Source of the DNA: Accumulibacter sp.
GTDB taxonomy: Bacteria > Pseudomonadota > Gammaproteobacteria > Burkholderiales > Rhodocyclaceae
Assembly (NCBI RefSeq): GCF_029255125.1
Contig: NZ_JAPUVR010000081.1
Span: 1 to 64,000, forward strand
Reading direction: 5' to 3'
DNA: 64,000 nucleotides
The translations under genes and the position numbers were made by a program. Under the pieces are notes generated by a model. The model ran no database searches. It was given only the letters and a program-made list of their open reading frames with translations, and was not told where the DNA came from. Positions 9,655-18,401 of this stretch are shown here, one piece after another. Positions within the stretch are counted from its first letter, which is position 1, and each line of letters opens with the position of its first letter.

Positions 9655-11307
9655 TCAGAAGCGTTCGAAGTCGTGGGTAGCGGTCGGCGTTGCTGCAGCG
9701 GCTGGCCGCCCGCCGGAGCGGGCGCGCGGCGCTGCTGGCGGCGGCGCGCTGGCACGTGGCGTTCGACCGGCCGCGGCGGCTCGCCGCGTGGTCGTTGGCG
9801 ACCGGCCGCTGTCGGCCAGCCGGAAGAAGGTCATCAGTTCCTGCAACTGACCGGCCTGACCGCCGAGTTCTTCGGCGGTCGCGGCGAGTTCCTCGGAGGC
9901 CGAGGCGTTCTGCTGCGTCGCCTGGTTCAACTGGCTCATCGCACCGTTGATCTGCCCGACGCCGGCTGTCTGTTCCTGCGACGCGGCGGTGATTTCCTGC
10001 ACCAGGTCGGAAGTCTTCTTGATCGAAGGCACCATTTCACCGAGCAGCGTTCCGGCGCGTTCGGCCAGCTTGACCGAATCCTTGGCGACGTTGCCGATTT
10101 CCTGCGCGGCGACCTGGCTGCGTTCGGCCAGCTTGCGCACCTCGGCGGCGACGACCGCGAAGCCCTTGCCGTGCTCGCCGGCACGCGCCGCCTCGATCGC
10201 TGCGTTGAGCGCCAGCAGGTTCGTCTGGTAGGCAATGTCGTCGACGATGCCGATCTTTTCGGCGATGCTCTTCATCGCTTCGACCGTCCGGCCGACCGCT
10301 TCGCCGCCCTCGGCAGCCTGGCGGGCGGCGGTCGAGGCCATGCCATCGGTCACCTTCGCATTCTCCGTGTTCTGGACGATCGAGGCGCTCATCTGTTCCA
10401 TGCTGGCGGTGCTTTCCTCGACCGAGGCAGCCTGCTCGCTGGCTGACTGCGACAAGGACTGCGCGGTCGCCGAGACCTGGCCGGAGGCGTTGGCGAGGTT
10501 GTCGGCGGCGCCGCGTACCTCGCCGATGATCTCGCCGAGCTTGCCGACCATGGCGTGCATCGCGCTCATCAGTTGGCCGACCTCGTCCTTGCCCTTGATC
10601 TGGATGTCGACCGTCAGATCGCCCGTGGCAAGCGCGTTGGCGGCGTTCAGGGCGTCGCCGATCGGTCTTGTGATCGAACGCGCGAGCAGGAAACCGAGCA
10701 GCGCGGACAACAAGGTGGCGATGATCGCGCCGCCGACGACCAGGTTGCGCCCGGTCTCGTACATGACGTCGGTATCCCGGCCGGCCTTCTCCATCATCTT
10801 GGCCTGGAACTGGCTGAACTCCTGCAGGGCCTGTACCAGCGCGTTGTTGTTCGGCGCAATGTTGCTGCGGATGAACGCGGCGAGCGCCGCCCGGTCGTTA
10901 CGCGCCAGCTTGTACGCTTCGTCGAATTCAGGGGCGAGCCGCTTCTCTTTTTCGCGTACGACGCGCAGCAGCTCGCGACCGCGCTCGGTGTTGACCAGTT
11001 TCTCTATCTTGCCCAGGTCACTGTTGAGATCGTTGCGGTTCTTGTCGATCCCGGCAAGCGCCTTTTCGGCCTCGGGCAGGTTGCCGGCCAGCGCGGCATT
11101 GCGGATCTCGCGCCCGCTGTCGAGCGTTTCCTGGATGGCGTCCGCGGCCAGCGCGGTCAGTGGATAGCGGACGTCGACCACCTCGTTGATCGAATTGTTC
11201 AGGTCGTTCATTCGCACGACGGCCAGGATGCTGATGGCGACCAGAATCACGATGACCAGCGCAAAGCTGGCAATCAGACGCGCGCCGATGCGCAGATTGT
11301 TAAGCAT
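9655..11307 (-). CDS. Methyl-accepting chemotaxis protein (second paralogue, four-helix-bundle sensor)
   Basis: This is a 550-residue receptor: TM1 about 10-31, periplasmic four-helix-bundle-type sensor (about 32-188), TM2 about 189-209, HAMP (from [24 protein letters not shown]) and the MCP signalling domain with [24 protein letters not shown] 11307 follows AAAGGAG with good spacing. The C-terminus ATHDFERF is an NWETF-like tail. An Arg/Ala/Pro-rich linker joins the signalling domain to the tail. It lies between cheA and cheW; ligand unknown. Confidence 0.95.
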   Translation of the reverse strand: MLNNLRIGARLIASFALVIVILVAISILAVVRMNDLNNSINEVVDVRYPLTALAADAIQETLDSGREIRNAALAGNLPEAEKALAGIDKNRNDLNSDLGKIEKLVNTERGRELLRVVREKEKRLAPEFDEAYKLARNDRAALAAFIRSNIAPNNNALVQALQEFSQFQAKMMEKAGRDTDVMYETGRNLVVGGAIIATLLSALLGFLLARSITRPIGDALNAANALATGDLTVDIQIKGKDEVGQLMSAMHAMVGKLGEIIGEVRGAADNLANASGQVSATAQSLSQSASEQAASVEESTASMEQMSASIVQNTENAKVTDGMASTAARQAAEGGEAVGRTVEAMKSIAEKIGIVDDIAYQTNLLALNAAIEAARAGEHGKGFAVVAAEVRKLAERSQVAAQEIGNVAKDSVKLAERAGTLLGEMVPSIKKTSDLVQEITAASQEQTAGVGQINGAMSQLNQATQQNASASEELAATAEELGGQAGQLQELMTFFRLADSGRSPTTTRRAAAAGRTPRASAPPPAAPRARSGGRPAAAATPTATHDFERF

Positions 11308-11813
11308 GACGGACTCCTTTGATTCGAATAACAATAGCGTTGATCACGGCGAGCATCTCGGTGGCACAAGCGGCGGGCTGCCCTTGCTGCTCAAACTCGC
11401 CAGCAGTTCACGCCGGGTGCGTGGCAGCAACCGGCGGTTGCTGGCGCGGACGGCGTGGGCCTGCCGGCGAATCTGCCTTTGCCCTGGACGGGGTCGGCAC
11501 GCATGCGGTCGGTGATGCGGGTCCGGGCGATCAGCGCAATGGTCCGGACCGTCTTGGTACAACACTTTCAGAAGCAGATCGCGCAGCCAATCGGCGAGCG
11601 ATCGTTCAAACACTTGGCACGTTCTACCGGGCAACGCGCCAGCGCGCGCGGCGAACGGGCAAAGCCTTGCGGCATGGCGCCGGGGCGCCGGCGCCAGCTC
11701 GCTCGGGGCAGGGGGCAGACGCGGGGGGTCATCGGCACCGCTGCTCCGGGCGAGGCTGGCCGGGGGCAGGCACGCAGGCACGCGCCCGACAGCGAACGGA
11801 TGGCTTTGGCGGT
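11308..11813. other. 506-base gap between cheA and an MCP gene, no convincing gene
   Basis: No open frame here has a credible start, ribosome-binding site and recognisable product. On the minus strand the frame ending at 11344 contains a fairly protein-like stretch (FERSLADWLRDLLLKVLYQD), but upstream that frame runs antisense through cheA with no start of its own. The stretch may be a decayed gene fragment or chance. The gap presumably carries a promoter for the downstream MCP-cheW-MCP genes, though no clear -35/-10 pair stands out. Confidence 0.5.
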
Positions 11814-14000
11814 TCACGGGGTGAGCGCCGTTTCGCGGCGCGGCGCGGCGAGTCGCCGTTCCTCGCTGCTGCCGACCAGGCCGACCAGCGCGGGTACGTC
11901 GAGGATCAGCGCGACCTCGCCGCTGCCCAGGATGGTCGAGCCGCCGATCCCGCGCAGATGGCGGAAGAGGACGCCGAGCGGCTTGATCACCGTCTGGAAC
12001 TCGCCGAGCAGCGTATCGACGACCAACCCGGCCTTGCGACCGGCGTAGTGCACGATGACCACGTTCTGGCGCGCGGGGACTTCGCCGCCGATTTCGAAAA
12101 GCTCGCGCAGGCGGACGAAAGGCAGCACCTCGCCGCGCAGGTTGAGATAGTTGCGCCCGGCGGTCGTCTCGGTCAGTTCGATGCATTCGACGACCGATTC
12201 GAGCGGCACGACGTAGGCGGCTTTACCGACGCCGGTCAGGAAGCCGTCGATGATCGCCAGCGTCAGCGGCAGGCGAACGGTGAAGGTCGAGCCCTGACCT
12301 TCGTTCGTGCTCACCTCGACGCTGCCGCGCAGGCCCTGGATGTTGCGGCGGACGACGTCCATGCCGACACCGCGGCCGGAGATGTTGGTCACCTGGTCGG
12401 CGGTCGAGAAGCCGGCTTCGAAGATCAGGTTGATGATCTCGTGCTCGGTGAGCGTGGCGGCCGGGTCGAGCAAGCCGCGCTCGATCGCTTTGGCGCGGAT
12501 CTTCTCCTTCGGCAGTCCGCCGCCGTCGTCGATCACTTCGATGACGACGCTACCCGAGTCGTGATAGGCGTTGAGCTGGACGGTGCCGTTTTCGGGTTTG
12601 CCGCGCTGCGCGCGCACGGCGGGCGTTTCGATGCCGTGGTCGATGGCGTTGCGCACGAGATGCATCAACGGGTCGCCGAGCTTCTCGACCACCGACTTGT
12701 CGAGTTCGGTTTCGGCGCCGGTGATCAGCAGATCGATGCTCTTGCCGAGTTCGCGCGAGCCGTCGCGGACGACGCGGTTGAAGCGGTTGAAGGTCTCGCC
12801 GATCTGCACCATGCGCAGTTGCAGCGCCGAGTCGCGGATGTCCTCGACCAGACGACGCAGCACCGAGGTCGATTCGACCAGCTCGGAGTAGCCGCTGCGC
12901 TGGGCGAGCAGGCTGGTGCCCGCGCCCGCGATGACGAGTTCGCCAACCAGGTCGATCAACTGGTCGAGCTTGTCGGCGTGCACGCGAATCATGCGTGCCT
13001 CGCCCGCCTTCTTCTCGTTGACGGCGGCCTGCCGATTGGCAGCCGCTTCGACGATTTCCTTATGGACCACCTTCTGGCCGACGAGAATTTCGCCGATCGG
13101 CGGCGGTGCCGCCATTTCGCCGGCTGCCGCGGCGCCCGACTGGGCAGCCAGGCCGGCCTCGAGTTCGGACTGCGTCAGGGCGCCCGAGCGGACGAGAATC
13201 TCGCCCAGGCGCATGCTGTCCTCGGGCAACTGGTCGATCAGCTTCAGGTACTCCTCGATCTTCGAGTTCGGCGGCAGGATGTGCAGCGTGCACTCGTCGC
13301 GCACGAAGTCGAAGACGCTTTCGATCTGCGCTTTCGAGGCGCGCGTCTGAAACCGCAGCTCGAAGCCCAGGTAGCAGCACTCGGGGTCCATCTGAGCGGC
13401 GCCCGGCATCGCGTCGGCGAGCGTGGTGAGCGCGATGATCTCGCCGAGCGAAGTGAGGTAGTGCAGGAACGACAGCGGGTCGGTGCCGTTCTTGAGCACA
13501 CCGGGCCCGAAGCGCAGCGAGATATGCCAGGCGTCGGTGACGACGATGCCGCCACCCGAGGCGGCGAGATCTGCCTCGTGTTCGACGGGCAAGGCGCCGC
13601 CGGCTGCGTCCTCGCCGAGAAACTTGCGGCTCAGTTCGGCGAGCAAGGCGTCGCCGCGTTGCTGGACGGCCGCCTCGGGCTGCGGCAGGCCGTTGGCCAG
13701 CGCGTCGAGCAGTGCGCCAAGGTGGTCGCAGCATTCGAGGAGGACGGTCGACAGTTCGCTGCTGACCGGAATCTCGCCATTGCGCAGCTTGTCGAGGACG
13801 TTCTCGACCTTGTGCGTGAAGGCTTCGATGTAGTGGCATTCGACGACGCCGGCACCGCCCTTGATGGTGTGCGCCGCGCGGAAAATGGCGCCGAGATTGC
13901 TTGCGTCGTCGGGCGCCTGCTCGAGTTTGAGCAGTCCGTCCTCCATCGCCAGCAACTGGTCGCGGCTTTCGGTGACGAAGGTACTGGTCAGTTCGTCCAT
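11814..14000 (-). CDS. cheA: Chemotaxis histidine kinase CheA with MshEN-like insert
   Basis: CheA (728 aa) autophosphorylates and passes phosphate to CheY and CheB. Domains: HPt/P1 with AAHTIKGGAG (phospho-His 44), a P2-like regulator-binding domain (about 155-245), two tandem motifs of the GspE-N/MshEN type (264-287 and 301-324, both containing GEILV), P3 dimerisation (about 335-420), P4 kinase (LVRNAIDHGIE, DDGGGL, FEAGFSTAD, SGRGVGMDVV) and P5 CheW-like domain (about 575-710). The first tandem motif matches the c-di-GMP-binding MshEN consensus (RLG, LV, G, L, L, L, Q); the second lacks the Arg and the central Gly. The gene starts 46 bases after the STAS gene. Confidence 0.95.
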   Translation of the reverse strand: MDELTSTFVTESRDQLLAMEDGLLKLEQAPDDASNLGAIFRAAHTIKGGAGVVECHYIEAFTHKVENVLDKLRNGEIPVSSELSTVLLECCDHLGALLDALANGLPQPEAAVQQRGDALLAELSRKFLGEDAAGGALPVEHEADLAASGGGIVVTDAWHISLRFGPGVLKNGTDPLSFLHYLTSLGEIIALTTLADAMPGAAQMDPECCYLGFELRFQTRASKAQIESVFDFVRDECTLHILPPNSKIEEYLKLIDQLPEDSMRLGEILVRSGALTQSELEAGLAAQSGAAAAGEMAAPPPIGEILVGQKVVHKEIVEAAANRQAAVNEKKAGEARMIRVHADKLDQLIDLVGELVIAGAGTSLLAQRSGYSELVESTSVLRRLVEDIRDSALQLRMVQIGETFNRFNRVVRDGSRELGKSIDLLITGAETELDKSVVEKLGDPLMHLVRNAIDHGIETPAVRAQRGKPENGTVQLNAYHDSGSVVIEVIDDGGGLPKEKIRAKAIERGLLDPAATLTEHEIINLIFEAGFSTADQVTNISGRGVGMDVVRRNIQGLRGSVEVSTNEGQGSTFTVRLPLTLAIIDGFLTGVGKAAYVVPLESVVECIELTETTAGRNYLNLRGEVLPFVRLRELFEIGGEVPARQNVVIVHYAGRKAGLVVDTLLGEFQTVIKPLGVLFRHLRGIGGSTILGSGEVALILDVPALVGLVGSSEERRLAAPRRETALTP

Positions 14001-14046
14001 CGGCTGGGCTCCTGGTTGGGTCGTTCGATCGTCGCGGTCGGCGGCT

Positions 14047-14352
14047 TCAGGCGTTCGCCGGGATGATCAGCGGGTCGCCGAAAGCGGCGACCAGATTGCA
14101 GAAATCGAGGACATGACGGACAGCCGGACTGTGTCGGCTGATCGTCAGCCGCTTGCCTTGCTGCAGCGCTTCGCGCTTGAGCAGGATGAGCAGTTGCAGG
14201 CCGGCGGTGTCCATCGTCGCCACGCCGGCGAGATCGAGTTCGAGGTGGTCGGCCGCGGCCAGCGCGGCAAGCAACTGTTCCTTCTGTGCCAACGCCTGGT
14301 AGATCGTCATGTCGTCGTCGATGACGAGAGGCTTGGCCGGGTAGTCGTCCAT
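14047..14352 (-). CDS. STAS-domain protein (anti-anti-sigma-like) of the chemosensory cluster
   Basis: This 101-residue single-domain protein carries the STAS signature LELDLAGVATMDTAGLQLLILLKR. The phosphorylatable position of anti-sigma antagonists, normally Ser in a D-S-S-G-L motif, is here D-T-A-G-L, so a Thr could serve. Small STAS proteins next to cheA occur in F7-like clusters such as Vibrio cholerae cluster III, where their function is poorly known. It sits between the CheZ-motif MCP and cheA, 34 bases after the MCP stop. Confidence 0.88.
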   Translation of the reverse strand: MDDYPAKPLVIDDDMTIYQALAQKEQLLAALAAADHLELDLAGVATMDTAGLQLLILLKREALQQGKRLTISRHSPAVRHVLDFCNLVAAFGDPLIIPANA

Positions 14353-14386
14353 GGTGATGCCCTCCTTGGTGAGCGGCTGATGCAGT

Positions 14387-15739
14387 TCAGAACAGTTCGA
14401 CGTTGCCTGGCTTCGGCGCGGCGCGCGCCGCCGCGTCAGCGCCAGCCCCGGCGCCCGGGCGCGTGGCTGAGCGCGCCTGGCTGGCGGGAGCAGCGCGCAT
14501 CGCCTGCTGGTGGGCGCTGCGTTGCTGATCCATCACGTAGCTCGAAAAGACCTGTTCCATCTGCTTCGCCAGCGGTTCGACGGCGTCCTCGCGGCGCACG
14601 TCGACGCCCGCTTCCAGCACACCGGCCAGCGCTTCGGATTGGCGGTCGAGGCGCTCGATGCCACCGATCACCTGTTCGATCTGCTGCCGCGTCACGTCCT
14701 GGAACTGCACGCTGGCCAGGGCGTCGAGGAACATCGCAGCAAGCTTTCCGCTGCTCTGGTTGATCGTTGCCAGGATGCTGCGCTCGCGCGCGGTGAGGTC
14801 TTCGTAACTGGTGCCGAGCGCCTCGAGCTGCTGAGCGAAACGCTCCAGGCTGTCGCGCTCCTCGTCGATGTGCGAGCGCGCGACGCGTTCGGACGACTGA
14901 CTCTCGATGATGCGCGCGACGGCAGCGATGCCGTCGTTGATCTTCTTCACTGCCGTCTCGGTTTCGTGCGAGAGCTTGCGCACTTCGTCGGCAACGACCG
15001 CGAAGCCGCGCCCTGCCTCGCCGGCGCGCGCGGCCTCGATGGCGGCGTTGAGGGCGAGCAGATTGGTCTGGCCGGCGATGTGCCGGATCAGGTCGACCAG
15101 CGCTTGCAGTGCCTTTGCTTCGCGCACGGCGTCGGCGCTGCGCGCTGCATCGGCCGCCGTTTCGTCGATGCGTTGGGCGATGAAGGCCTTCAGGCGGTGG
15201 ATCAACTGGCGATTGGCGACGCGCGCGCCCTCGGAATGCTGTGCCACCGACTCGGCCTCGGCGGCGGCAGCGGAGACGAAGCCGCTGAGCTCGGTGACCA
15301 CGTCGTCGATCGTCTGCAGGCGTGAAGTCATGTCGAAAGCGGCCTTCTCGGTCTGCTCGACGACGCTGCGCAAGTGGCTGACGAGAATCTGGTTGAAACG
15401 CGGAACGTCACGCAGTTCGGGCAGGGCGACGCGCTGGCAGACCTTGTTCGACGGGCAGGGGGGGCGTTCGTCCTTGAGCTGCGAGTCGATTCCCATGTGC
15501 GCGTCGTGATAGAGCAGGCGTGAGGCCAGGTGCTGCACGGCAACGAACAGAAGCAGCCCGCAGAAGGTCATCAGCGTGTCGATGCTGCGGTCGCCGAGCC
15601 CAAAAACGCGGCCGAGCAGGTGGTTGTATAGGCCATGGCAGAGAAAGACCGCGAGGACCGCGGCGAGGGTCGCCGCGATACCGGTGAGCAGCGTGCGCTG
15701 CCGGAATTGGCGGTAGAGTTCGTTCGGCGGGGTAGCCAT
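14387..15739 (-). CDS. MCP-like membrane protein with CheZ-like DxxxQ motif
   Basis: This 450-residue protein has two closely spaced N-terminal membrane helices (about 18-37 and 56-75) and almost no periplasmic domain. A cytoplasmic segment with two Cys (C95, C101) follows, then the MCP signalling hairpin [20 protein letters not shown] (222-241). After the hairpin the helix carries [15 protein letters not shown] (343-357). Its D348-x-x-x-Q352 resembles the catalytic motif of the CheY-P phosphatase CheZ (FQDLTGQ). No cheZ, cheC or cheX gene is seen elsewhere in the window. The tail ends in NVELF. It lies 15 bases after cheY. It is annotated as a receptor, but a phosphatase or adaptor role is possible. 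Confidence 0.85.
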   Translation of the reverse strand: MATPPNELYRQFRQRTLLTGIAATLAAVLAVFLCHGLYNHLLGRVFGLGDRSIDTLMTFCGLLLFVAVQHLASRLLYHDAHMGIDSQLKDERPPCPSNKVCQRVALPELRDVPRFNQILVSHLRSVVEQTEKAAFDMTSRLQTIDDVVTELSGFVSAAAAEAESVAQHSEGARVANRQLIHRLKAFIAQRIDETAADAARSADAVREAKALQALVDLIRHIAGQTNLLALNAAIEAARAGEAGRGFAVVADEVRKLSHETETAVKKINDGIAAVARIIESQSSERVARSHIDEERDSLERFAQQLEALGTSYEDLTARERSILATINQSSGKLAAMFLDALASVQFQDVTRQQIEQVIGGIERLDRQSEALAGVLEAGVDVRREDAVEPLAKQMEQVFSSYVMDQQRSAHQQAMRAAPASQARSATRPGAGAGADAAARAAPKPGNVELF

Positions 15740-15754
15740 GGCGCGCGTTTCGTC

Positions 15755-16123
15755 TTACTTGAGCACAAGCTTGATGGTGTTCAACAGGTCGTCGGCGGTC
15801 GCCGGCTTGACGATCCAGCCCGAGGCGCCCGCCGCTTTGGCTTCCGCCTTGCGGCTCTGTTGCGACTCGGTGGTCAGGAAGAGGATCGGCAGGAAGCGGT
15901 AGGCAGTGAGCGAACGAACTTTCTTGATCAGCTCGATGCCGTTCATTCCCGGCATGTTGAGGTCGGTGATCAGGAGGTCGACCTTCACCCCGCTGTTGAA
16001 CTTCCTCAGCGCTTCCTCGGCGTTGGCGGCCTTTTCGACGGCGTAGCCCGCCTTGCCCAGAATGCTCGAGACGCTGAGCAGGATGGTCGTCGAATCGTCG
16101 ACGAGGAAGATCGTTTTCGCCAT
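15755..16123 (-). CDS. cheY: Chemotaxis response regulator CheY
   Basis: This stand-alone receiver domain of 122 residues has acidic pocket D9/D10, phospho-Asp D54 (LLITDLNMPGMNG), the Thr switch (LFLTTES) and the conserved Lys (IVKPA). ATG 16123 follows AAAGGAC. There is no output domain, so it acts by protein contact, either at the flagellar or pilus motor or as a phosphate sink. It is the first gene of the cheY-MCP-STAS-cheA run and lies about 110 bases downstream of a sequence motif also found upstream of the MCP at 16761-18401. Confidence 0.95.
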   Translation of the reverse strand: MAKTIFLVDDSTTILLSVSSILGKAGYAVEKAANAEEALRKFNSGVKVDLLITDLNMPGMNGIELIKKVRSLTAYRFLPILFLTTESQQSRKAEAKAAGASGWIVKPATADDLLNTIKLVLK

Positions 16124-16760
16124 GGTCAGTCCTTTACCAGGGCGCGATGGCAAGGCCGTCGCGTACTTTTGCTGATGACTACAGGCTAGTCGAGGCGCTG
16201 CGCTTCGGCTATCCGGACATCTACGCAGGGCTCAGTAGAAGTACGGAGAAGTGCCAGTGGCGAGCGCGCCCCCGGGGTAGTGCGCGGCAGGCGCGAGTTT
16301 TCCCGGCAGGGGCGCAGCCGGGCGCGCTCCCTCGCTACGCCGGCAAGGGGGGCGTTACTGTGCGACTCGCCTGAATTGCTTCGTTGACGCCTGCTCGGTG
16401 GCGGGCCAGCTTAGCGGCATCGGCAAGGGCAGCGGTTTCCGCGCACCACGGTGCGCCAGCGATATTGCGCTGGATGACGGACTGGCAGACGTTCGGCTGC
16501 ATCCGGCTGACGAAGTCGACGCGGTCGCGTCGAGTGCGCAACGGAAACGCGGCTCACGGTGGGTGGCAACTCAAAGCTTCTTGTGCACATGGTTTTCTCC
16601 CGAGTCAAGGGCAGTTCCGGATGAGCGTACACGCCGCTTGCCTGTTCCTCGCTGCCGCGAATCAAGCGGTACGGCAGCCGGGAGTTGCAGGGGGCGCGTC
16701 AACTCGCTGACGAAAGCATTGCTGGAGTGGGCCTTGGCGGTGGCCTTCCTCGTAGGCGGG
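16124..16760. other. 637-base gap upstream of cheY with possible decayed small gene
   Basis: No intact gene is supported. On the minus strand an ATG at 16590 follows GGGAG (MCTRSFELPPT...). Its frame becomes arginine-rich and ends at 16411. The neighbouring frame 16541-16335, with no good start of its own, has gene-like codon use (VDFVSRMQPNVCQSVIQRN). A single frameshift would join the two into an approximately 85-residue protein, so this may be a broken small gene; I do not recognise it. The cheY-proximal part holds the regulatory motif at 16223-16247. Confidence 0.4.
16223..16247 (-). promoter_or_regulatory. Conserved motif upstream of cheY
   Basis: On the plus strand it reads ACGCA-N3-CTCAGTAGAAGTACGGA. 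The same element with one change (A for G) and identical spacing occurs at 18576-18600 upstream of the next MCP gene. On the transcribed strand it is TCCGTACTTCTACTGAG-N3-TGCGT, about 100-125 bases before the cheY start. Two near-identical copies upstream of two operons of one cluster suggest a binding site for a shared activator. The FixJ-type regulator at 18822-19439 is a candidate (inference). Confidence 0.55.
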
Positions 16761-18401
16761 CTAGAAGCGTTCGAAATCATGTTCTGACGGCGCTGCGCCA
16801 GCGGCCGGCGGCAGCGGCAGCCGACGCGTGAGCGTTGTGCCCTTGCGTCCGGCGGGCACAGCGGGCGTGCTTGCCCCGGCGCTGGCCGGCGAGCGGGAGG
16901 CGGCGGCAAGGCGGAAGAAAGTCATCAACTCCTGCAACTGGGCGGCTTGCCCACCGAGTTCCTCGGCCGTGGCGGCGAGTTCTTCCGAGGCGGACGCGTT
17001 TTCCTGCGTCGCCTGGTTCAACTGGCCCATCGCGCCGTTGATCTGGCCGACGTTGGCCGACTGCTCCCGGGATGCGGCAGCGATTTCCTGGACAAGATCG
17101 GACGTCTTCGTGATCGACGGCACCATGTCGCCGAGTAGCGTCCCGGCTCGCTCAGCGAGCTTGACCGAGTCATGGGCGACGTTACTGATCTCCTGAGCGG
17201 CAACCTGGCTGCGTTCAGCGAGCTTGCGCACTTCGGCCGCAACGACCGCGAAGCCCTTGCCGTGCTCGCCGGCGCGCGCCGCCTCGATCGCCGCGTTGAG
17301 TGCCAGCAGGTTGGTCTGGTAGGCGATCTCGTCGACGATACCGATCTTCTCGGCAATGCTGCGCATCGCGGCGACCGTACGCCCGACGGCCTCGCCACCT
17401 TCGGCCGCCTGGCGCGCGGCGCTCGCCGCCATGCCGTCGGTGACCCGTGCGCTCTCGGTGTTCCGAACGATCGAAGCGCTCATTTCTTCCATGCTGGCGG
17501 TGCATTCCTCGACCGAAGCAGCCTGCTCGCTGGCCGATTGCGAGAGCGACTGTGCGGTCGCCGAAACCTGGCCGGAGGCGTTGCCCAGGTTGTCGGCAGC
17601 CGTCCGCACCTCACCGATGATCTCGCCCAGCTTGCCGACCATCGCGCGCATCGCCGCGAGCAATTGGCCGACTTCGTCCTGGCTGTCCGAGCGAATGTCG
17701 ACCGCGAGGTCGCCGCCGGCCAGCGAATTCGCTGCGCTCACCGCTTCGTTGATCGGTCGGGTGATCGAACGGGTGATCCAGAAGGCGAAGCCAATGCCGA
17801 CGATGAAGGCGCCGGAAGACAGGCCGAGAATGATCAAGGCGGCCTGCCTGGCGTCCTTCTCGGCACGGGCGCCGGTCTCATTCATCACTGAGACCTGGAA
17901 CTCGATGAAGTTACGCGTCGCTTCCAGGTAGTCGTTCTGCACCTTGCGGTAGCTGCCCACCAACTGCGCCCTCGCTTCGTCACGCTTGCCCGCTCTGGCG
18001 TTGGCGATGAGCTGATCCATTTCGGCGGCGAAGGCCTTACGCGCGTCGATCATCTTGCCGAGCAGTCTCTTGCCGGTTTCGGTATTGCTCGACTTCTCCA
18101 GTTTGGCGATCGCTGCACTCGCTGTGTGTCGTGCCTCGATAACGCGCTCGAGTTCCTTCTGCACCTCGGCCGGTTCGCTGAGAATGATCGCATTACGCGC
18201 AGCACGGGCGACGACGTTGATCTGCTCGATCACGTCGTTCGCCCAGACGGTCTTCGGAAAGCGGTCTTCGACCAACTCGCCGATTCCATCTGCCAGGAGT
18301 TGGGTGCGGTTGTAGGAGACGATGGCGAGGGTGGCGAGCAGGGCGAGGACGATGCCGAAACCCAGCCCGAGACGGGCGCCGATACGGAGATTCTTGATCA
18401 C
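16761..18401 (-). CDS. Methyl-accepting chemotaxis protein (third paralogue)
   Basis: This 546-residue receptor has TM1 at about 9-29, a four-helix-bundle-type periplasmic sensor (about 30-185), TM2 at about 186-208, HAMP ([25 protein letters not shown]) and an MCP domain with [21 protein letters not shown]. It starts at GTG 18401 after AAGGAAGGAAC. The tail SEHDFERF is the same NWETF-like ending as in the other two MCPs. The signalling half is nearly identical in DNA to those at 7.2-7.9 and 9.8-10.5 kb. It appears to be a separate transcription unit with the regulatory motif at 18576-18600 upstream. Confidence 0.95.
   Translation of the reverse strand: MIKNLRIGARLGLGFGIVLALLATLAIVSYNRTQLLADGIGELVEDRFPKTVWANDVIEQINVVARAARNAIILSEPAEVQKELERVIEARHTASAAIAKLEKSSNTETGKRLLGKMIDARKAFAAEMDQLIANARAGKRDEARAQLVGSYRKVQNDYLEATRNFIEFQVSVMNETGARAEKDARQAALIILGLSSGAFIVGIGFAFWITRSITRPINEAVSAANSLAGGDLAVDIRSDSQDEVGQLLAAMRAMVGKLGEIIGEVRTAADNLGNASGQVSATAQSLSQSASEQAASVEECTASMEEMSASIVRNTESARVTDGMAASAARQAAEGGEAVGRTVAAMRSIAEKIGIVDEIAYQTNLLALNAAIEAARAGEHGKGFAVVAAEVRKLAERSQVAAQEISNVAHDSVKLAERAGTLLGDMVPSITKTSDLVQEIAAASREQSANVGQINGAMGQLNQATQENASASEELAATAEELGGQAAQLQELMTFFRLAAASRSPASAGASTPAVPAGRKGTTLTRRLPLPPAAGAAPSEHDFERF

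Noticed and set aside
11618-11640. TGGCAC string as a sigma-54 -24 element
   Set aside because: No TTGC follows at the required distance; the same holds for the other TGGCAC occurrences in intergenic DNA.
11319-14066. Plus-strand frame of 915 codons opposite cheA
   Set aside because: An antisense shadow. The minus strand has the full CheA domain series.
7200-17600. Repeated ~700-base blocks as insertion sequences
   Set aside because: The repeats are the signalling halves of three intact MCP genes, with no terminal inverted repeats or transposase.
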